A stretch of DNA of 62,461 nt from an uncultured Lachnospiraceae bacterium (GTDB lineage Bacteria; Bacillota; Clostridia; Lachnospirales; Lachnospiraceae), in the NCBI GenBank assembly GCA_910576975.1, contig CAJTJY010000003.1:1-62461 (forward strand), in the 5' to 3' direction. The notes under the pieces are model-generated. The model was not told the origin of the DNA and made no database searches. It saw only the letters and a list, made by a program, of their open reading frames with translations. Of the stretch, positions 51,593 to 59,823 are shown piece after piece. The position numbers and the translations under genes were made by a program. The number at the start of each line of letters is the position of its first letter. Position 1 is the stretch's first letter.

Positions 51593-52792
51593 TTAAATAA
51601 AGTCAGTGAAACGAGAGCTTCCCTGCACGCTATATGCTCCGGCAGCTGTATAACCGCTGGCGGCGTTCGCTTTGGTAGTCGTATAATAATCTACAAGCGA
51701 TGCATTGGTGGCAATCGAAGAACCATAATCCTTGAAAAATTTCTGTACCTGGGACATATCTGATTTCTTGAATGTGTCCTCATCGATCTTCATTCTGCCT
51801 TTCTGATCAACGCTTATTCCGAATTGTTTAAGGATATTTGCATTTTGCGCTGTCTTTTCCCTGATATTGGACAGATTTGCCAATACGCCGGAATTAGTGC
51901 TGGACTCGGCAGCGTCAAACATTCCGTTGTAATTGTTTACGAAGCTCTTGGCTGTGGAAAAGATTTTGTCGATATCATAGGCATCGGTCTCCTTGCCATC
52001 CTTATCCTTGACTTTTTCATATAACTTGTCAGACGCAAGCGCTTCGCTGTCTGCTTTGAGAGCGGCTGCGCTGGAACCTGCCGTGTTATCTTTGTCCGTA
52101 GCGTCTGTAGTGGAGCCAATGCCTGCAAACTGAAGACGGGACATAACCGTAGAGCCGTAACTCATGGCGTCTTTGCTTGAGAACAGTTCCTGTACTTTAG
52201 AGATGCCTGTGGCTTTCATCTTGCCTTCATTGAATTGAAGCGTTCCGTTTAAATTGATCGTGACGCCGATCTCTGCAAGCTTATCTTCATTTGCTTTCGA
52301 GGTTTTCATCATGTTAGCGATATATGCTGTTTTGTTTGACAATGTGGAATGTTTTGCTGCATTCACAACGTCATTATATTGCGATACAAAGTTCTTCATC
52401 GCAGATACTACTTTGTCTGTTGCATTCTGCCCAGTCTGTCCATTTTGATTCGTCTGCGTATTTGTGTAAGTGTTGTCATTCTGTAAGGCTGCAACAGAAT
52501 TCTTCAATGTAGAAATTCCTGACGTCAGATTGGCATTTGCCTCTTTTACGTCTTCGGAAACTTTCGGGTTCCTTCTCTCTTCAAGAATGCTCTCCAAGAT
52601 GTTATTTGTGCGGGCTTTTGAGCCGGAGGACACGGAACTTGAATCCTGTCCCATGCCATAGTAGGATTTCATAAGCCTGCCGTAGCTGCCGCTTTTAATG
52701 CTGGCATAGTCTGAGAGAAAGTTGGTATTCCCGGAACTGCCCTTGGAAGAAATGCTTCCAAAAAGTTGAGAAAGACCTTGATTCATACTCAT
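51593..52792 (-). CDS. FliD C-terminal-like protein with internal duplication, 399 aa
   Basis: It resembles the C-terminal domain of the flagellar cap protein FliD twice over. One segment near 130-215 has FVSQYNDVVNAA then LAEIGVTINLNGTLQF; another near 280-375 has FVNNYNGMFDAA then LKQFGISVDQKGRMKID. Ser/Asn/Thr-rich composition and lack of Cys suit an exported protein; no classical signal peptide is present. The start at 52792 follows AAAGGAG. No other flagellar gene is in the window, so it is either a remote flagellar gene or a non-flagellar surface protein. Confidence 0.65.
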   Translation of the reverse strand: MSMNQGLSQLFGSISSKGSSGNTNFLSDYASIKSGSYGRLMKSYYGMGQDSSSVSSGSKARTNNILESILEERRNPKVSEDVKEANANLTSGISTLKNSVAALQNDNTYTNTQTNQNGQTGQNATDKVVSAMKNFVSQYNDVVNAAKHSTLSNKTAYIANMMKTSKANEDKLAEIGVTINLNGTLQFNEGKMKATGISKVQELFSSKDAMSYGSTVMSRLQFAGIGSTTDATDKDNTAGSSAAALKADSEALASDKLYEKVKDKDGKETDAYDIDKIFSTAKSFVNNYNGMFDAAESSTNSGVLANLSNIREKTAQNANILKQFGISVDQKGRMKIDEDTFKKSDMSQVQKFFKDYGSSIATNASLVDYYTTTKANAASGYTAAGAYSVQGSSRFTDFI

Positions 52793-52922
52793 TATCATCA
52801 CTCCTTTGAATAAAATTTGGACTTCCCTATCCTGATAGTAGATATACTATATATCGGTATAAAATCTTCTATAGTTAACAATTAGTATAGCATACAGGTT
52901 CCGAAATTGCAAAACTTTCTAT

Positions 52923-53067
52923 GTTTGAGTTTCCTTATTTTGCAATTCATAGCACCAAAAGGTCTTGCTGCCTTTGGCAGCATAGACATCTTGCACAAAA
53001 AGTGTTTTCATCACTTTGTGATGGAAACCTTTTGGCGCTATGAATTGCAAAATAAGGAAACTCAAAC
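52923..53067. repeat. Giant hairpin element, copy D (31-bp perfect arms)
   Basis: 52923-52953 is exactly complementary to 53037-53067, then one mismatch and CCAAAAGGT/ACCTTTTGG. Inside are small arms (TTGCTGCCTTTGGCAGCA and CATCACTTTGTGATG). Compared with copy E, the stem bases CCTTATTTT/AAAATAAGG are CCGCATTTT/AAAATGCGG there: both sides changed together. It lies in a 656-bp divergent gap (52793-53449) that contains no other gene. Confidence 0.9.
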
Positions 53068-53222
53068 GTTCCCGGATATTGATTGCATGATTATAGTATG
53101 TTATGATTAATGTTGGAGATCGATGATCTATGTAACATGTAGGGAGGAAAGTGCAAAAGAGTCAGAAAATTCTTTTGCAGACTGCCTATTTGTGTAAAAA
53201 TGCACAGAATGGAAGGAAGAGA

Positions 53223-53398
53223 GGCTGTCGCACGGAGGTATTAACTTGTTCAAAAGGTTTGCATTGCAAAGCAATGCAAACAAAATACACAAAAGTCATC
53301 TTGGAAAGCAAGCTTTCCAGAGTGATTTTTGTGCATTCTGTCTTTGCCGCATGAGCGGCAAGACCTTTTGACCAAGTAAATATCTTTGTGCGACACCC
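53223..53398. repeat. Cloverleaf palindromic element, copy C (inner arms inverted)
   Basis: Outer ends GGCTGTCGCAC/GTGCGACA and TTCAAAAGGT/ACCTTTTGA pair. The inner arms are those of copy A in reverse order: GCATTGCAAAGCAATGC, GGAAAGCAAGCTTTCC within a TGCAC-type arm, then TTGCCGCATGAGCGGCAA. It is immediately followed by a leader (53401-53445) nearly identical to 293-343. Confidence 0.85.
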
Positions 53399-53449
53399 CC
53401 GAACTACCTGCTTGTGCTATAAAGCGCACAGAATGGAGGAAATTATAAA

Positions 53450-53959
53450 ATGTCGGCAGAATTTGAAGTAACCATTACAGATAAAGATATGTTTCATTTT
53501 AACATTTATCATGCATACCATGGATTTCAGGGAATTATAGCCACTGTGGTAGGCGTGTGGGTGCTGATTATGGCAGGTTTGACTTTTGGGAAAATTGAGG
53601 CGCTGTATACGGTTTTATATCTTGTCCTTGGAATCGTGTGCTTGGTCTATGTTCCGGGGAACCTCTATCTTCGTTCCAAGCGTCAGCTCTCATCCTCCCA
53701 GACTCTCAAAAACGCCCTGCGGTATAAGGTTGATGACGCGGGGATCCACGTGTCCCAGGGGGAACAGAGCGCAGATCTGGAGTGGAAGCAGATTTACAAA
53801 ATGGTTTCCAATAAAAACCAGCTTCTGATATACAGCAGCCGGGTAAACGCCTATATCATTCCCAAGGAAGCCATCGGAGAACAATATCAGACGATTGTCG
53901 GCCTGGCGATTAATCACCTAGAAGGGTTCCGGTTGAAACTGAATCCGTTCAGTATATAA
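53450..53959 (+). CDS. YcxB-like membrane protein, 169 aa
   Basis: Two adjacent membrane segments (about 25-45 and 50-68) are followed by a cytoplasmic domain with KVDDAGIHVSQGEQSADLEWKQI-type pattern and a C-terminal IIPKEAI, typical of YcxB-like proteins of unknown role. GGAGGAAATTATAAA precedes the ATG. It is followed by tsaE after 13 bases and may share that transcript. Confidence 0.78.
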   Translation: MSAEFEVTITDKDMFHFNIYHAYHGFQGIIATVVGVWVLIMAGLTFGKIEALYTVLYLVLGIVCLVYVPGNLYLRSKRQLSSSQTLKNALRYKVDDAGIHVSQGEQSADLEWKQIYKMVSNKNQLLIYSSRVNAYIIPKEAIGEQYQTIVGLAINHLEGFRLKLNPFSI

Positions 53960-53972
53960 GATGGAGGAAAAA

Positions 53973-54413
53973 ATGAGAGTAATTGATAGCTTTTCCCCAG
54001 AAGAAACCTTTGAGCTTGGCAGAAAGCTGGGAGAACAGGCGCAGCCGGGGGACGTATATACAATGGTCGGTGATTTGGGTGTCGGCAAGACGTTGCTGGC
54101 GCAGGGGATTGCCAGAGGGCTTGCCATAGCAGAACCAATCTGCAGCCCTACGTTTACAATTGTGCAGGTATATGAGGAAGGCAGAATGCCTTTTTATCAT
54201 TTTGACGTCTACCGCATCGGTGATATTGAGGAGATGGAAGAAATCGGATATCAAGATTACTTCTATGGTCAGGGGCTGACTCTGATTGAATGGGCGGACT
54301 TGATACAGGAAATATTGCCAGAGTGCTTTCTTGAGATCCGGATCGAGAAAGATTTGGAGAAAGGATTTGCATACCGCAGGATTACGATAAACAAATATGG
54401 AGGCATGGAATGA
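53973..54413 (+). CDS. tsaE: tRNA t6A synthesis ATPase TsaE
   Basis: An ATPase required with TsaB and TsaD for threonylcarbamoyl-adenosine at position 37 of ANN-reading tRNAs. Walker A is MVGDLGVGKTLLAQGIA; SPTFTIVQVYEEG, FHFDVYRIG-like (YHFDVYRIGD) and LTLIEWADLI follow. The start at 53973 uses GGAGGAAAA. The stop overlaps the tsaB start. Confidence 0.96.
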   Translation: MRVIDSFSPEETFELGRKLGEQAQPGDVYTMVGDLGVGKTLLAQGIARGLAIAEPICSPTFTIVQVYEEGRMPFYHFDVYRIGDIEEMEEIGYQDYFYGQGLTLIEWADLIQEILPECFLEIRIEKDLEKGFAYRRITINKYGGME

Positions 54414-55117
54414 AAATATTAGGGCTTGACAGTTCCGGGTTGGTGGCAAGCGTGGCAGTGACGCAGGAGGACAATCTTCTTGCAGAATACACGGTTAATT
54501 ATAAGAAAACCCATTCCCAGACCTTGTTGCCGATGCTGGATGAGATTGTTAAAATGATTGAGTTGGACTTAGACGCCATAGACGCCATTGCGGTTGCTGC
54601 AGGACCAGGTTCTTTTACCGGGCTGCGCATTGGTTCTGCAACGGCAAAGGGACTGGGGTTTGCTCTGGGAAAACCACTGATCCATATTCCCACGGTAGAT
54701 GGTCTTGCCTATAATCTCTGGGGCAGTAAAGATTTGGTGTGCCCGCTGATGGACGCCAGAAGAAATCAGACTTATACAGGGGTGTATGACTTCCGGGGAG
54801 GAACGATGCAAGTGTTAGAACCCCAGTGCGCTGTGGGAATTGAGGATATCGTTCATAAAGTGAATCAGAGAGGACATTCTGTGGTGTTTTTAGGAGACGG
54901 GGTGCCTGTCTTTCGCACTTTTATACAGGAACACTGCAACGTGCCGTTTACGTTTGCTCCGCCGCATCTGAATAAACAGCGTGCCGCAGCGCTGGCAGCG
55001 CTGGGAATTTTGTATTACCAACAAGGAAGAATCGAGACTGCGGCGGAACACCGTCCGGATTATCTGCGCCTCTCGCAGGCGGAGCGGGAACGGCTGGCCC
55101 AGAACAAGGAGTTGTGA
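54410..55117 (+). CDS. tsaB: tRNA t6A synthesis protein TsaB
   Basis: The non-catalytic ASKHA-fold partner that dimerises with TsaD. It begins KILGLDSSGLVASVAV and has AVAAGPGSFTGLRIGSATAKGLGFA and CPLMDARRNQTYTGVYDF, family hallmarks. At 235 aa, length is normal. It overlaps tsaE by 4 bases. Confidence 0.96.
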   Translation: MKILGLDSSGLVASVAVTQEDNLLAEYTVNYKKTHSQTLLPMLDEIVKMIELDLDAIDAIAVAAGPGSFTGLRIGSATAKGLGFALGKPLIHIPTVDGLAYNLWGSKDLVCPLMDARRNQTYTGVYDFRGGTMQVLEPQCAVGIEDIVHKVNQRGHSVVFLGDGVPVFRTFIQEHCNVPFTFAPPHLNKQRAAALAALGILYYQQGRIETAAEHRPDYLRLSQAERERLAQNKEL

Positions 55118-55133
55118 TCCCCAGGGGGTAAGC

Positions 55134-55227
55134 CTTGTGAGTTTGGCGGGTTGCCATGCTTGGATGTCCAGAAAGAAAGCCTTGTGCGCTTGGTGGATCG
55201 CCAAGCTTTGGCGCCCCAGAGAGTAAG
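55134..55227 (+). repeat. 47-bp tandem repeat between tsaB and rimI
   Basis: Two units (55134-55180, 55181-55227), each opening CTTGTG and closing with a TCCAGA- or CCCAGAGAG-type end, match at about two thirds of positions. A partial unit lies before them (TTGTGATCCCCAGGGGGTAAGC, 55112-55133). Similar pieces recur at 55828-55890. Confidence 0.6.
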
Positions 55228-55263
55228 AGGGTACATCATATGAGACAGAATCGAGGGATTGCT

Positions 55264-55719
55264 ATGTCAGAACTTCAGATTTCCATACGCAAGATGCACA
55301 CAGAGGATATACCCTTTGTGGAAGAGATTGAATCTGCGGTGTTCTCACGTCCCTGGTCAGCCAGGGCTTTCCTTTCAGCCATGCAGCAGGACACGCTTTT
55401 TGTCACAGCGCTGGCTGACGAAAGGATCGTGGGATATTGCGGCATGTATTGTTCGTTTGAGGAAGGTGAGATTACCAATGTAGCAGTGGATCCGGCACAT
55501 CAAAATTGCGGAATCGGAAAGGCTTTGATGCAGTACCTTTTAAATCAGGCGCAGCAAAAAGGCATTACAAGAGTGATTTTGGAGGTGCGCATTTCCAATG
55601 AAAATGCTATGCGCCTTTATCGCAGCCTGGGATTTCAAAACTGCGGGATCCGAAAGAATTTTTACGAGCTGCCCAGAGAGGACGGGATGGTCATGGCATG
55701 GGAAGCAGACCGCAGATGA
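55264..55719 (+). CDS. rimI: Ribosomal protein S18 N-acetyltransferase RimI-like (GNAT)
   Basis: GNAT fold of 151 aa: IRKMHTEDIPFVEEIE at the start, ITNVAVDPAHQNCGIGKALM (acetyl-CoA loop) and RISNENAMRLYRSLGF plus NFYELPREDGMVM at the end, the RimI-specific finish. Linkage with tsaB and tsaD is the classic arrangement. The start at 55264 follows GAGGGA; ATG 55240 is an alternative. Confidence 0.92.
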   Translation: MSELQISIRKMHTEDIPFVEEIESAVFSRPWSARAFLSAMQQDTLFVTALADERIVGYCGMYCSFEEGEITNVAVDPAHQNCGIGKALMQYLLNQAQQKGITRVILEVRISNENAMRLYRSLGFQNCGIRKNFYELPREDGMVMAWEADRR

Positions 55720-55969
55720 GCAGTGGCATGGTTATAATTCCCTCTTAAACAGGATTGCCTTTGGAGTTATAATAGGGCTGTGGGACTTTAAGGCAGCGCA
55801 ACGGCCTTTGCCATTTAAAAGCAAACCTTGTGAACAGGTCGGCTTAAGATGCCCCGGAGGGTATATCTTGTGGGTCGCCCCAGAGAGTGTGATTTGCCAG
55901 AATGGCAAGCGGCTGGCGCGCAGGCTTTTAGCTGTCCCTTGAAAAGTTTGCCATTAGGGAGGATAACCA
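55720..55969 (+). other. Gene-free spacer with degenerate repeat copies
   Basis: No convincing gene. It contains two stretches similar to the 47-bp repeats upstream of rimI (GATGCCCCGGAGGGTATA near 55850 and CGCCCCAGAGAGTGTGA near 55872) and a TTGCCAGAATGGCAAG hairpin near 55892-55907. The next gene starts after AGGGAGGA. Confidence 0.5.
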
Positions 55970-56194
55970 ATGAAAAAAGAAGATAAGATCATCTGCAATT
56001 GCTGTAAGAAAATGATTCAGGAAGGAGACGCCATTCCTAGGAAGGAGTATCTTCATGTAGAAAAGGAATGGGGGTATTTTTCAGACAAAGATGGAGAGCG
56101 GCAGGAATTTGACCTTTGTGAGCCATGTTACGACGCCTGGGTCAAAGGATTTCAAATCCCAGTTGCCTCCCAGGAGATCACAGAGCTGATCTGA
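55970..56194 (+). CDS. Small zinc-ribbon-like protein, 74 aa
   Basis: Two cysteine pairs, CNCC near residue 9 and CEPC near 50, probably bind one zinc; the rest is charged. The pattern IICNCCKKMI...GDAIPRKEYLHV...WGYFS-KDGE resembles small hypothetical proteins seen beside rnz or tsa genes in Clostridia, with no known role. It has its own ribosome site and precedes rnz by 11 bases. Confidence 0.75.
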   Translation: MKKEDKIICNCCKKMIQEGDAIPRKEYLHVEKEWGYFSDKDGERQEFDLCEPCYDAWVKGFQIPVASQEITELI

Positions 56195-56205
56195 AAGGAC
56201 GAGGT

Positions 56206-57111
56206 ATGTTAGATGTATGTTTATTAGGAACTGCGGGAATGATGCCGTTGCCGTACCGCTGGCTGACGTCGCTGATGACCCGCTACAATGGAAGCAGTCT
56301 ATTGATTGACTGCGGAGAAGGAACGCAGATTGCCATTAAGGAAAAAGGATGGAGTGCCAAACCCATTGACATTATCTGCTTTACACATTATCATGCAGAT
56401 CACATCAGCGGTCTTCCAGGACTGCTGCTCACCATGGGAAATGCAGAGCGCAGCGAGCCAGTCACGATGATTGGGCCAAAGGGCTTGGAGCAGGTAGTCA
56501 GAGCCCTTCGCACGATTGCGCCAGAGCTGCCGTTCGAGATTCGTTATCTGGAACTGAATCAGCCTGTGGAGCATTTAGAGGCGCAGGGATACCACATCAC
56601 GGCTTTTAAGGTAAACCATAATATTACCTGTTATGGATATACCATCGAAATACCGCGGGCAGGGCAGTTTCAGGTGGAGCGTGCGATACAGCTTGGCATT
56701 CCAAAGAATTGCTGGGGCAGGCTGCAAAAAGGTGAGACGCTTACGCTGGATGGGAAAGATTATACGCCCGACATGGTGATGGGACCGCCCAGGAAAGGGA
56801 TAAAGCTGACTTATTGTACGGATACGAGGCCGGCGCCTGCTATTACGGAAAACGCCCAAAATGCCGATTTATTGATTATAGAAGGAATGTATGCGGAGAA
56901 AGAAAAAGAGGCGAAAGCGAAGCAGTATAAGCATATGACGTTCTATGAAGCGGCAAAGATTGCCAAAGACGCTGATGTAGCGGACATGTGGCTGACCCAT
57001 TTCAGTCCTTCCCTGGTACGGGCGGAGGATTACATGGACAAAGTCCGCAGCATTTATTCTAACGCCAAGTTAGGAAAAGATGGCAAGACAGTGGAATTGG
57101 ATTTTAAGTAG
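56206..57111 (+). CDS. rnz: Ribonuclease Z (tRNA 3'-end endonuclease)
   Basis: Metallo-beta-lactamase fold enzyme that trims tRNA 3' trailers. Motifs: LLIDCGEGTQ, the metal motif FTHYHADHISGLPGLL, VNHNITCYGYTIE, YCTDTRPAPA and the final WLTHFSPS. At 301 aa it is the short bacterial type. The start at 56206 follows AAGGACGAGG. It fits a tRNA-maturation neighbourhood with tsaE, tsaB and tsaD. Confidence 0.94.
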   Translation: MLDVCLLGTAGMMPLPYRWLTSLMTRYNGSSLLIDCGEGTQIAIKEKGWSAKPIDIICFTHYHADHISGLPGLLLTMGNAERSEPVTMIGPKGLEQVVRALRTIAPELPFEIRYLELNQPVEHLEAQGYHITAFKVNHNITCYGYTIEIPRAGQFQVERAIQLGIPKNCWGRLQKGETLTLDGKDYTPDMVMGPPRKGIKLTYCTDTRPAPAITENAQNADLLIIEGMYAEKEKEAKAKQYKHMTFYEAAKIAKDADVADMWLTHFSPSLVRAEDYMDKVRSIYSNAKLGKDGKTVELDFK

Positions 57112-57123
57112 GGAGGGATTTCC

Positions 57124-57675
57124 ATGAAAAAAAACGGTCTCAAAACTATCATTATCGTAGTGTTTTGCGCCTGCCTGTGCGTGGGATATTACTTTTATCT
57201 GACGCAGAAAAACAGCGGGAAAGAGAAGAATTTGTCAGAAGTAGAGATGATCATTTCTAAGGATCTTAGTCTTTCTTATCCGAAAACAGCCCGGGAAGTG
57301 GTCAAATTTTACAGCCGGATTATCAAATGTTTCTATGACGGCGGGTATACCCAGGAGCAATTGGAAAAGATGACCGAGCAGTCCAGAGAGCTGATGGATG
57401 AAGAGCTGAAGGAGAAAAATACCAAAGAGGCATATTTGGAGGCAGTCAAGGAAGACATTGAAAGCTACGGAAAAGAGAAAAAAAGCATTTCCAGCGTAAA
57501 TCTGGAAAGAAGCAGCGAAGTTATTTATAAGACGGTAAAAGGCAGAGATTGCGCTTATGTGGATGCCAACTACTATCTGATGAGCAATAAGAAAGCGCAG
57601 AGGATAAAGCAGACGTTTATTCTCCGCAAAGATGATGACAACAAATGGCGTATTCTTGGGTTTTATGGGAACTAA
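57124..57675 (+). CDS. Membrane-anchored protein of unknown function (DUF6715-like)
   Basis: One N-terminal membrane anchor (about 7-27), then about 155 extracytoplasmic residues, helical first (KTAREVVKFYSRIIKCFYDGGYT) and beta-rich at the end (WRILGFYGN). It looks like a NTF2/SnoaL-type small domain. I am not sure of the family name. It sits between rnz and tsaD in a continuous transcript. Confidence 0.7.
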   Translation: MKKNGLKTIIIVVFCACLCVGYYFYLTQKNSGKEKNLSEVEMIISKDLSLSYPKTAREVVKFYSRIIKCFYDGGYTQEQLEKMTEQSRELMDEELKEKNTKEAYLEAVKEDIESYGKEKKSISSVNLERSSEVIYKTVKGRDCAYVDANYYLMSNKKAQRIKQTFILRKDDDNKWRILGFYGN

Positions 57676-57713
57676 TTCTGGAAGTTCGGACATGCGGTAG
57701 AATGGAGGAGATC

Positions 57714-58745
57714 ATGGATAGCAAGAAAAAGGATGTGGTGATTCTGGCCATTGAGAGTTCCTGCGACGAGACGGCTGCGGCAGTGGTGAAAAACGGGAGG
57801 GAAGTATTGTCAAATATTATTTCTTCCCAGATTGCGCTGCATACGCTATATGGAGGCGTGGTGCCAGAACTTGCATCCAGAAAGCATATAGAGAAAATCA
57901 ATCAGGTGATGGAGGAAGCGTTGTCCAAAGCGCAGATGTCTCTGGCTGAGATGGACGCTGTCGCCGTTACTTACGGTCCGGGACTGGTAGGGGCGCTCCT
58001 GGTAGGGGTGGCGGAGGCAAAAGCAGTAGCCTATGCGGCAAAAAAGCCTTTGATCGGAGTCCATCATATTGAAGGGCATATCAGCGCCAACTATATTGAA
58101 AATAAAGATTTGGAGCCTCCTTTTCTATGCCTGGTAGTGTCAGGAGGGCATACCCATCTGGTCCAGGTGGAGGATTATGGCCGCTATCAGATTGTAGGAA
58201 GGACCAGGGATGATGCGGCTGGGGAAGCCTTTGACAAGGTGGCGCGCGCCATTGGGCTAGGATATCCGGGAGGACCAAAGATTGAGAAGGTTTCCAGAGA
58301 GGGAAACCCAAACGCAATCGCCTTTCCTAGGGCAAAAGTTGCGGAACATCGCTATGATTTCAGTTTCAGCGGCGTCAAATCGGCGGTGTTAAATTATATC
58401 AACGGATGCCATATGAAAAATATCCCTATCGTGCAAGCAGACGTTGCCGCTTCTTTTCAGAAAGCAGTGACAGATGTGTTGATCGAACATGCAATGATGG
58501 CGGCAGAAGAATTTAAGGCAGATAAATTTGCGATCGCAGGCGGCGTCGCCTCTAACAGCGCATTGCGCAAGGGGATGCAGCAAGCTTGTGAAAAGCAAGG
58601 AATTGCGTTTTATTATCCGTCGCCACTGCTGTGTACCGACAATGCGGCGATGATTGGGACGGCCGCTTATTATGAATATCTTGCGGGCAGGCGGGACGGC
58701 TGGGATCTCAATGCCGTGCCGAATCTGAAATTGGGGGAACGTTAA
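57714..58745 (+). CDS. tsaD: tRNA N6-threonylcarbamoyltransferase TsaD
   Basis: The catalytic subunit of t6A37 formation. It opens VVILAIESSCDETAAAVV and has the metal-binding HHIEGHISANY, VSGGHTHLV, DDAAGEAFDKVARAIGLGYPGG and AGGVASNSALRKGM. At 343 aa it is normal. The start at 57714 follows AATGGAGGAGATC; longer readings run into the preceding gene. Confidence 0.97.
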   Translation: MDSKKKDVVILAIESSCDETAAAVVKNGREVLSNIISSQIALHTLYGGVVPELASRKHIEKINQVMEEALSKAQMSLAEMDAVAVTYGPGLVGALLVGVAEAKAVAYAAKKPLIGVHHIEGHISANYIENKDLEPPFLCLVVSGGHTHLVQVEDYGRYQIVGRTRDDAAGEAFDKVARAIGLGYPGGPKIEKVSREGNPNAIAFPRAKVAEHRYDFSFSGVKSAVLNYINGCHMKNIPIVQADVAASFQKAVTDVLIEHAMMAAEEFKADKFAIAGGVASNSALRKGMQQACEKQGIAFYYPSPLLCTDNAAMIGTAAYYEYLAGRRDGWDLNAVPNLKLGER

Positions 58746-58746
58746 G

Positions 58747-59463
58747 ATGGAATACAAGAGATATGCCGCCGTTGTGTTGTCGGCAGGAAGAGGAAGCCGT
58801 ATGAATGCCAACATCCCAAAGCAATATCTGATGCTGGGCGCCCATCCGGTGATTTATTATTCCCTAAAGGCTTTTGAAAACAGTGCCGTGGAGGATATTA
58901 TTTTAGTGACTGGCAGCGAAGACGTAGAATTCTGTCAGAAAGAGATCGTGGACAAATACGGGCTTACGAAAGTGAGAGCAGTGGTACCCGGAGGAGAGCA
59001 GCGCTATCACTCGGTTTTTTGCGGATTAGAAGAATTGAAAAAAAGGGGCGGTCAGCCAGACTATGTGATGATACACGATGGCGCCCGTCCTTTTGTGGAT
59101 CAGGCAATGATTGAACGTTGCGCCAAGGCGGTTAAGCAGGACCAGGCGTGCGTGGCAGGAATGCCTGTCAAAGACACGATAAAGATTGCCGATGATTGTC
59201 AGTTTGCGAAAGAAACGCCAAAGAGAAGCCATGTCTGGCAAGTGCAGACTCCGCAGGCATTTGCGTTTTCGATGATTTATGATGCTTATCAAAAGCTGCT
59301 GCATCGGGAAGAGCAAGGGGAAGCGCTTTCTATCACAGACGACGCCATGGTGGTGGAGACGGTTCTAGGAGAGAAGGTACGTCTGGTGGAGGGTTCTTAT
59401 GAGAATCTAAAAATTACCACGCCGGAGGATCTTAAGATAGCGGAGCTGTTTTTAAGGGAGTAG
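58747..59463 (+). CDS. ispD: 2-C-methyl-D-erythritol 4-phosphate cytidylyltransferase
   Basis: The third step of the non-mevalonate isoprenoid pathway. The N-terminal nucleotide loop is VVLSAGRGSRMNANIPKQY; VMIHDGARPFVD, GMPVKDTIK and the C-terminal EGSYENLKITTPEDL complete the family pattern. At 238 aa it is usual. It follows tsaD by one base. No terminator is seen after the stop; transcription would run antisense into the toxin gene at 59466. Confidence 0.96.
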   Translation: MEYKRYAAVVLSAGRGSRMNANIPKQYLMLGAHPVIYYSLKAFENSAVEDIILVTGSEDVEFCQKEIVDKYGLTKVRAVVPGGEQRYHSVFCGLEELKKRGGQPDYVMIHDGARPFVDQAMIERCAKAVKQDQACVAGMPVKDTIKIADDCQFAKETPKRSHVWQVQTPQAFAFSMIYDAYQKLLHREEQGEALSITDDAMVVETVLGEKVRLVEGSYENLKITTPEDLKIAELFLRE

Positions 59464-59465
59464 GA

Positions 59466-59564
59466 TTATTTACGCTTGTTGTTCCTATGATCTAAATAGG
59501 CAAGCAATGCAATGAGAAACGAACCGTCGAAAAACAGCAGGCTTAAAACTTCGTATGTACTCAT
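59466..59564 (-). CDS. Holin-like type I toxin, copy 1 (32 aa)
   Basis: A single-membrane-segment peptide with the Hol_Tox pattern: MSTYEVLSLLFFDGSFLI, then a hydrophobic stretch and a basic, Asn/Lys-rich tail (HRNNKRK). Such peptides insert in the membrane and depolarise it when not held off by an antisense RNA. AGGGAGGTG lies six bases before the ATG at 59564. Promoter TTGCCG-17-TATAAT is at 59632-59660. The matching antisense gene to its left is missing; the stop lies three bases from ispD. Confidence 0.85.
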   Translation of the reverse strand: MSTYEVLSLLFFDGSFLIALLAYLDHRNNKRK

Positions 59565-59631
59565 CTGCATCACCTCCCTTCTCGTAATATAAGGGAGGCT
59601 ACCACCTTGTAACACGACTGCTCAGGATTAG

Positions 59632-59660
59632 ATTATAACATATCCAATGCCGTACGGCAA
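59632..59660 (-). promoter_or_regulatory. Promoter of toxin copy 1
   Basis: Minus-strand TTGCCG (59655-59660), 17 bases, TATAAT (59632-59637). The toxin leader is about 60 nt and contains GGTGGTAGCCTCCC, able to fold onto the ribosome site region. Confidence 0.8.
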
Positions 59661-59823
59661 ACCACTTTTCATATCTTTTGGAGATATTGGAAATAATTTA
59701 TCTTATGGCAATAGTTTAACTGATTGTTTTTTTCTGTTTTTGGATTTATGAATGAGGCATGAAACTGCCAGTACTTTTGCTTTTTATGTTGATTTTCAGA
59801 AACAGAAATGTTATATTATAGAA

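Noticed and set aside
51593..52792. True flagellin or complete FliD
   Set aside because: Lacks the N-terminal FliD domain and flagellin end helices; only C-terminal-type segments are recognisable.
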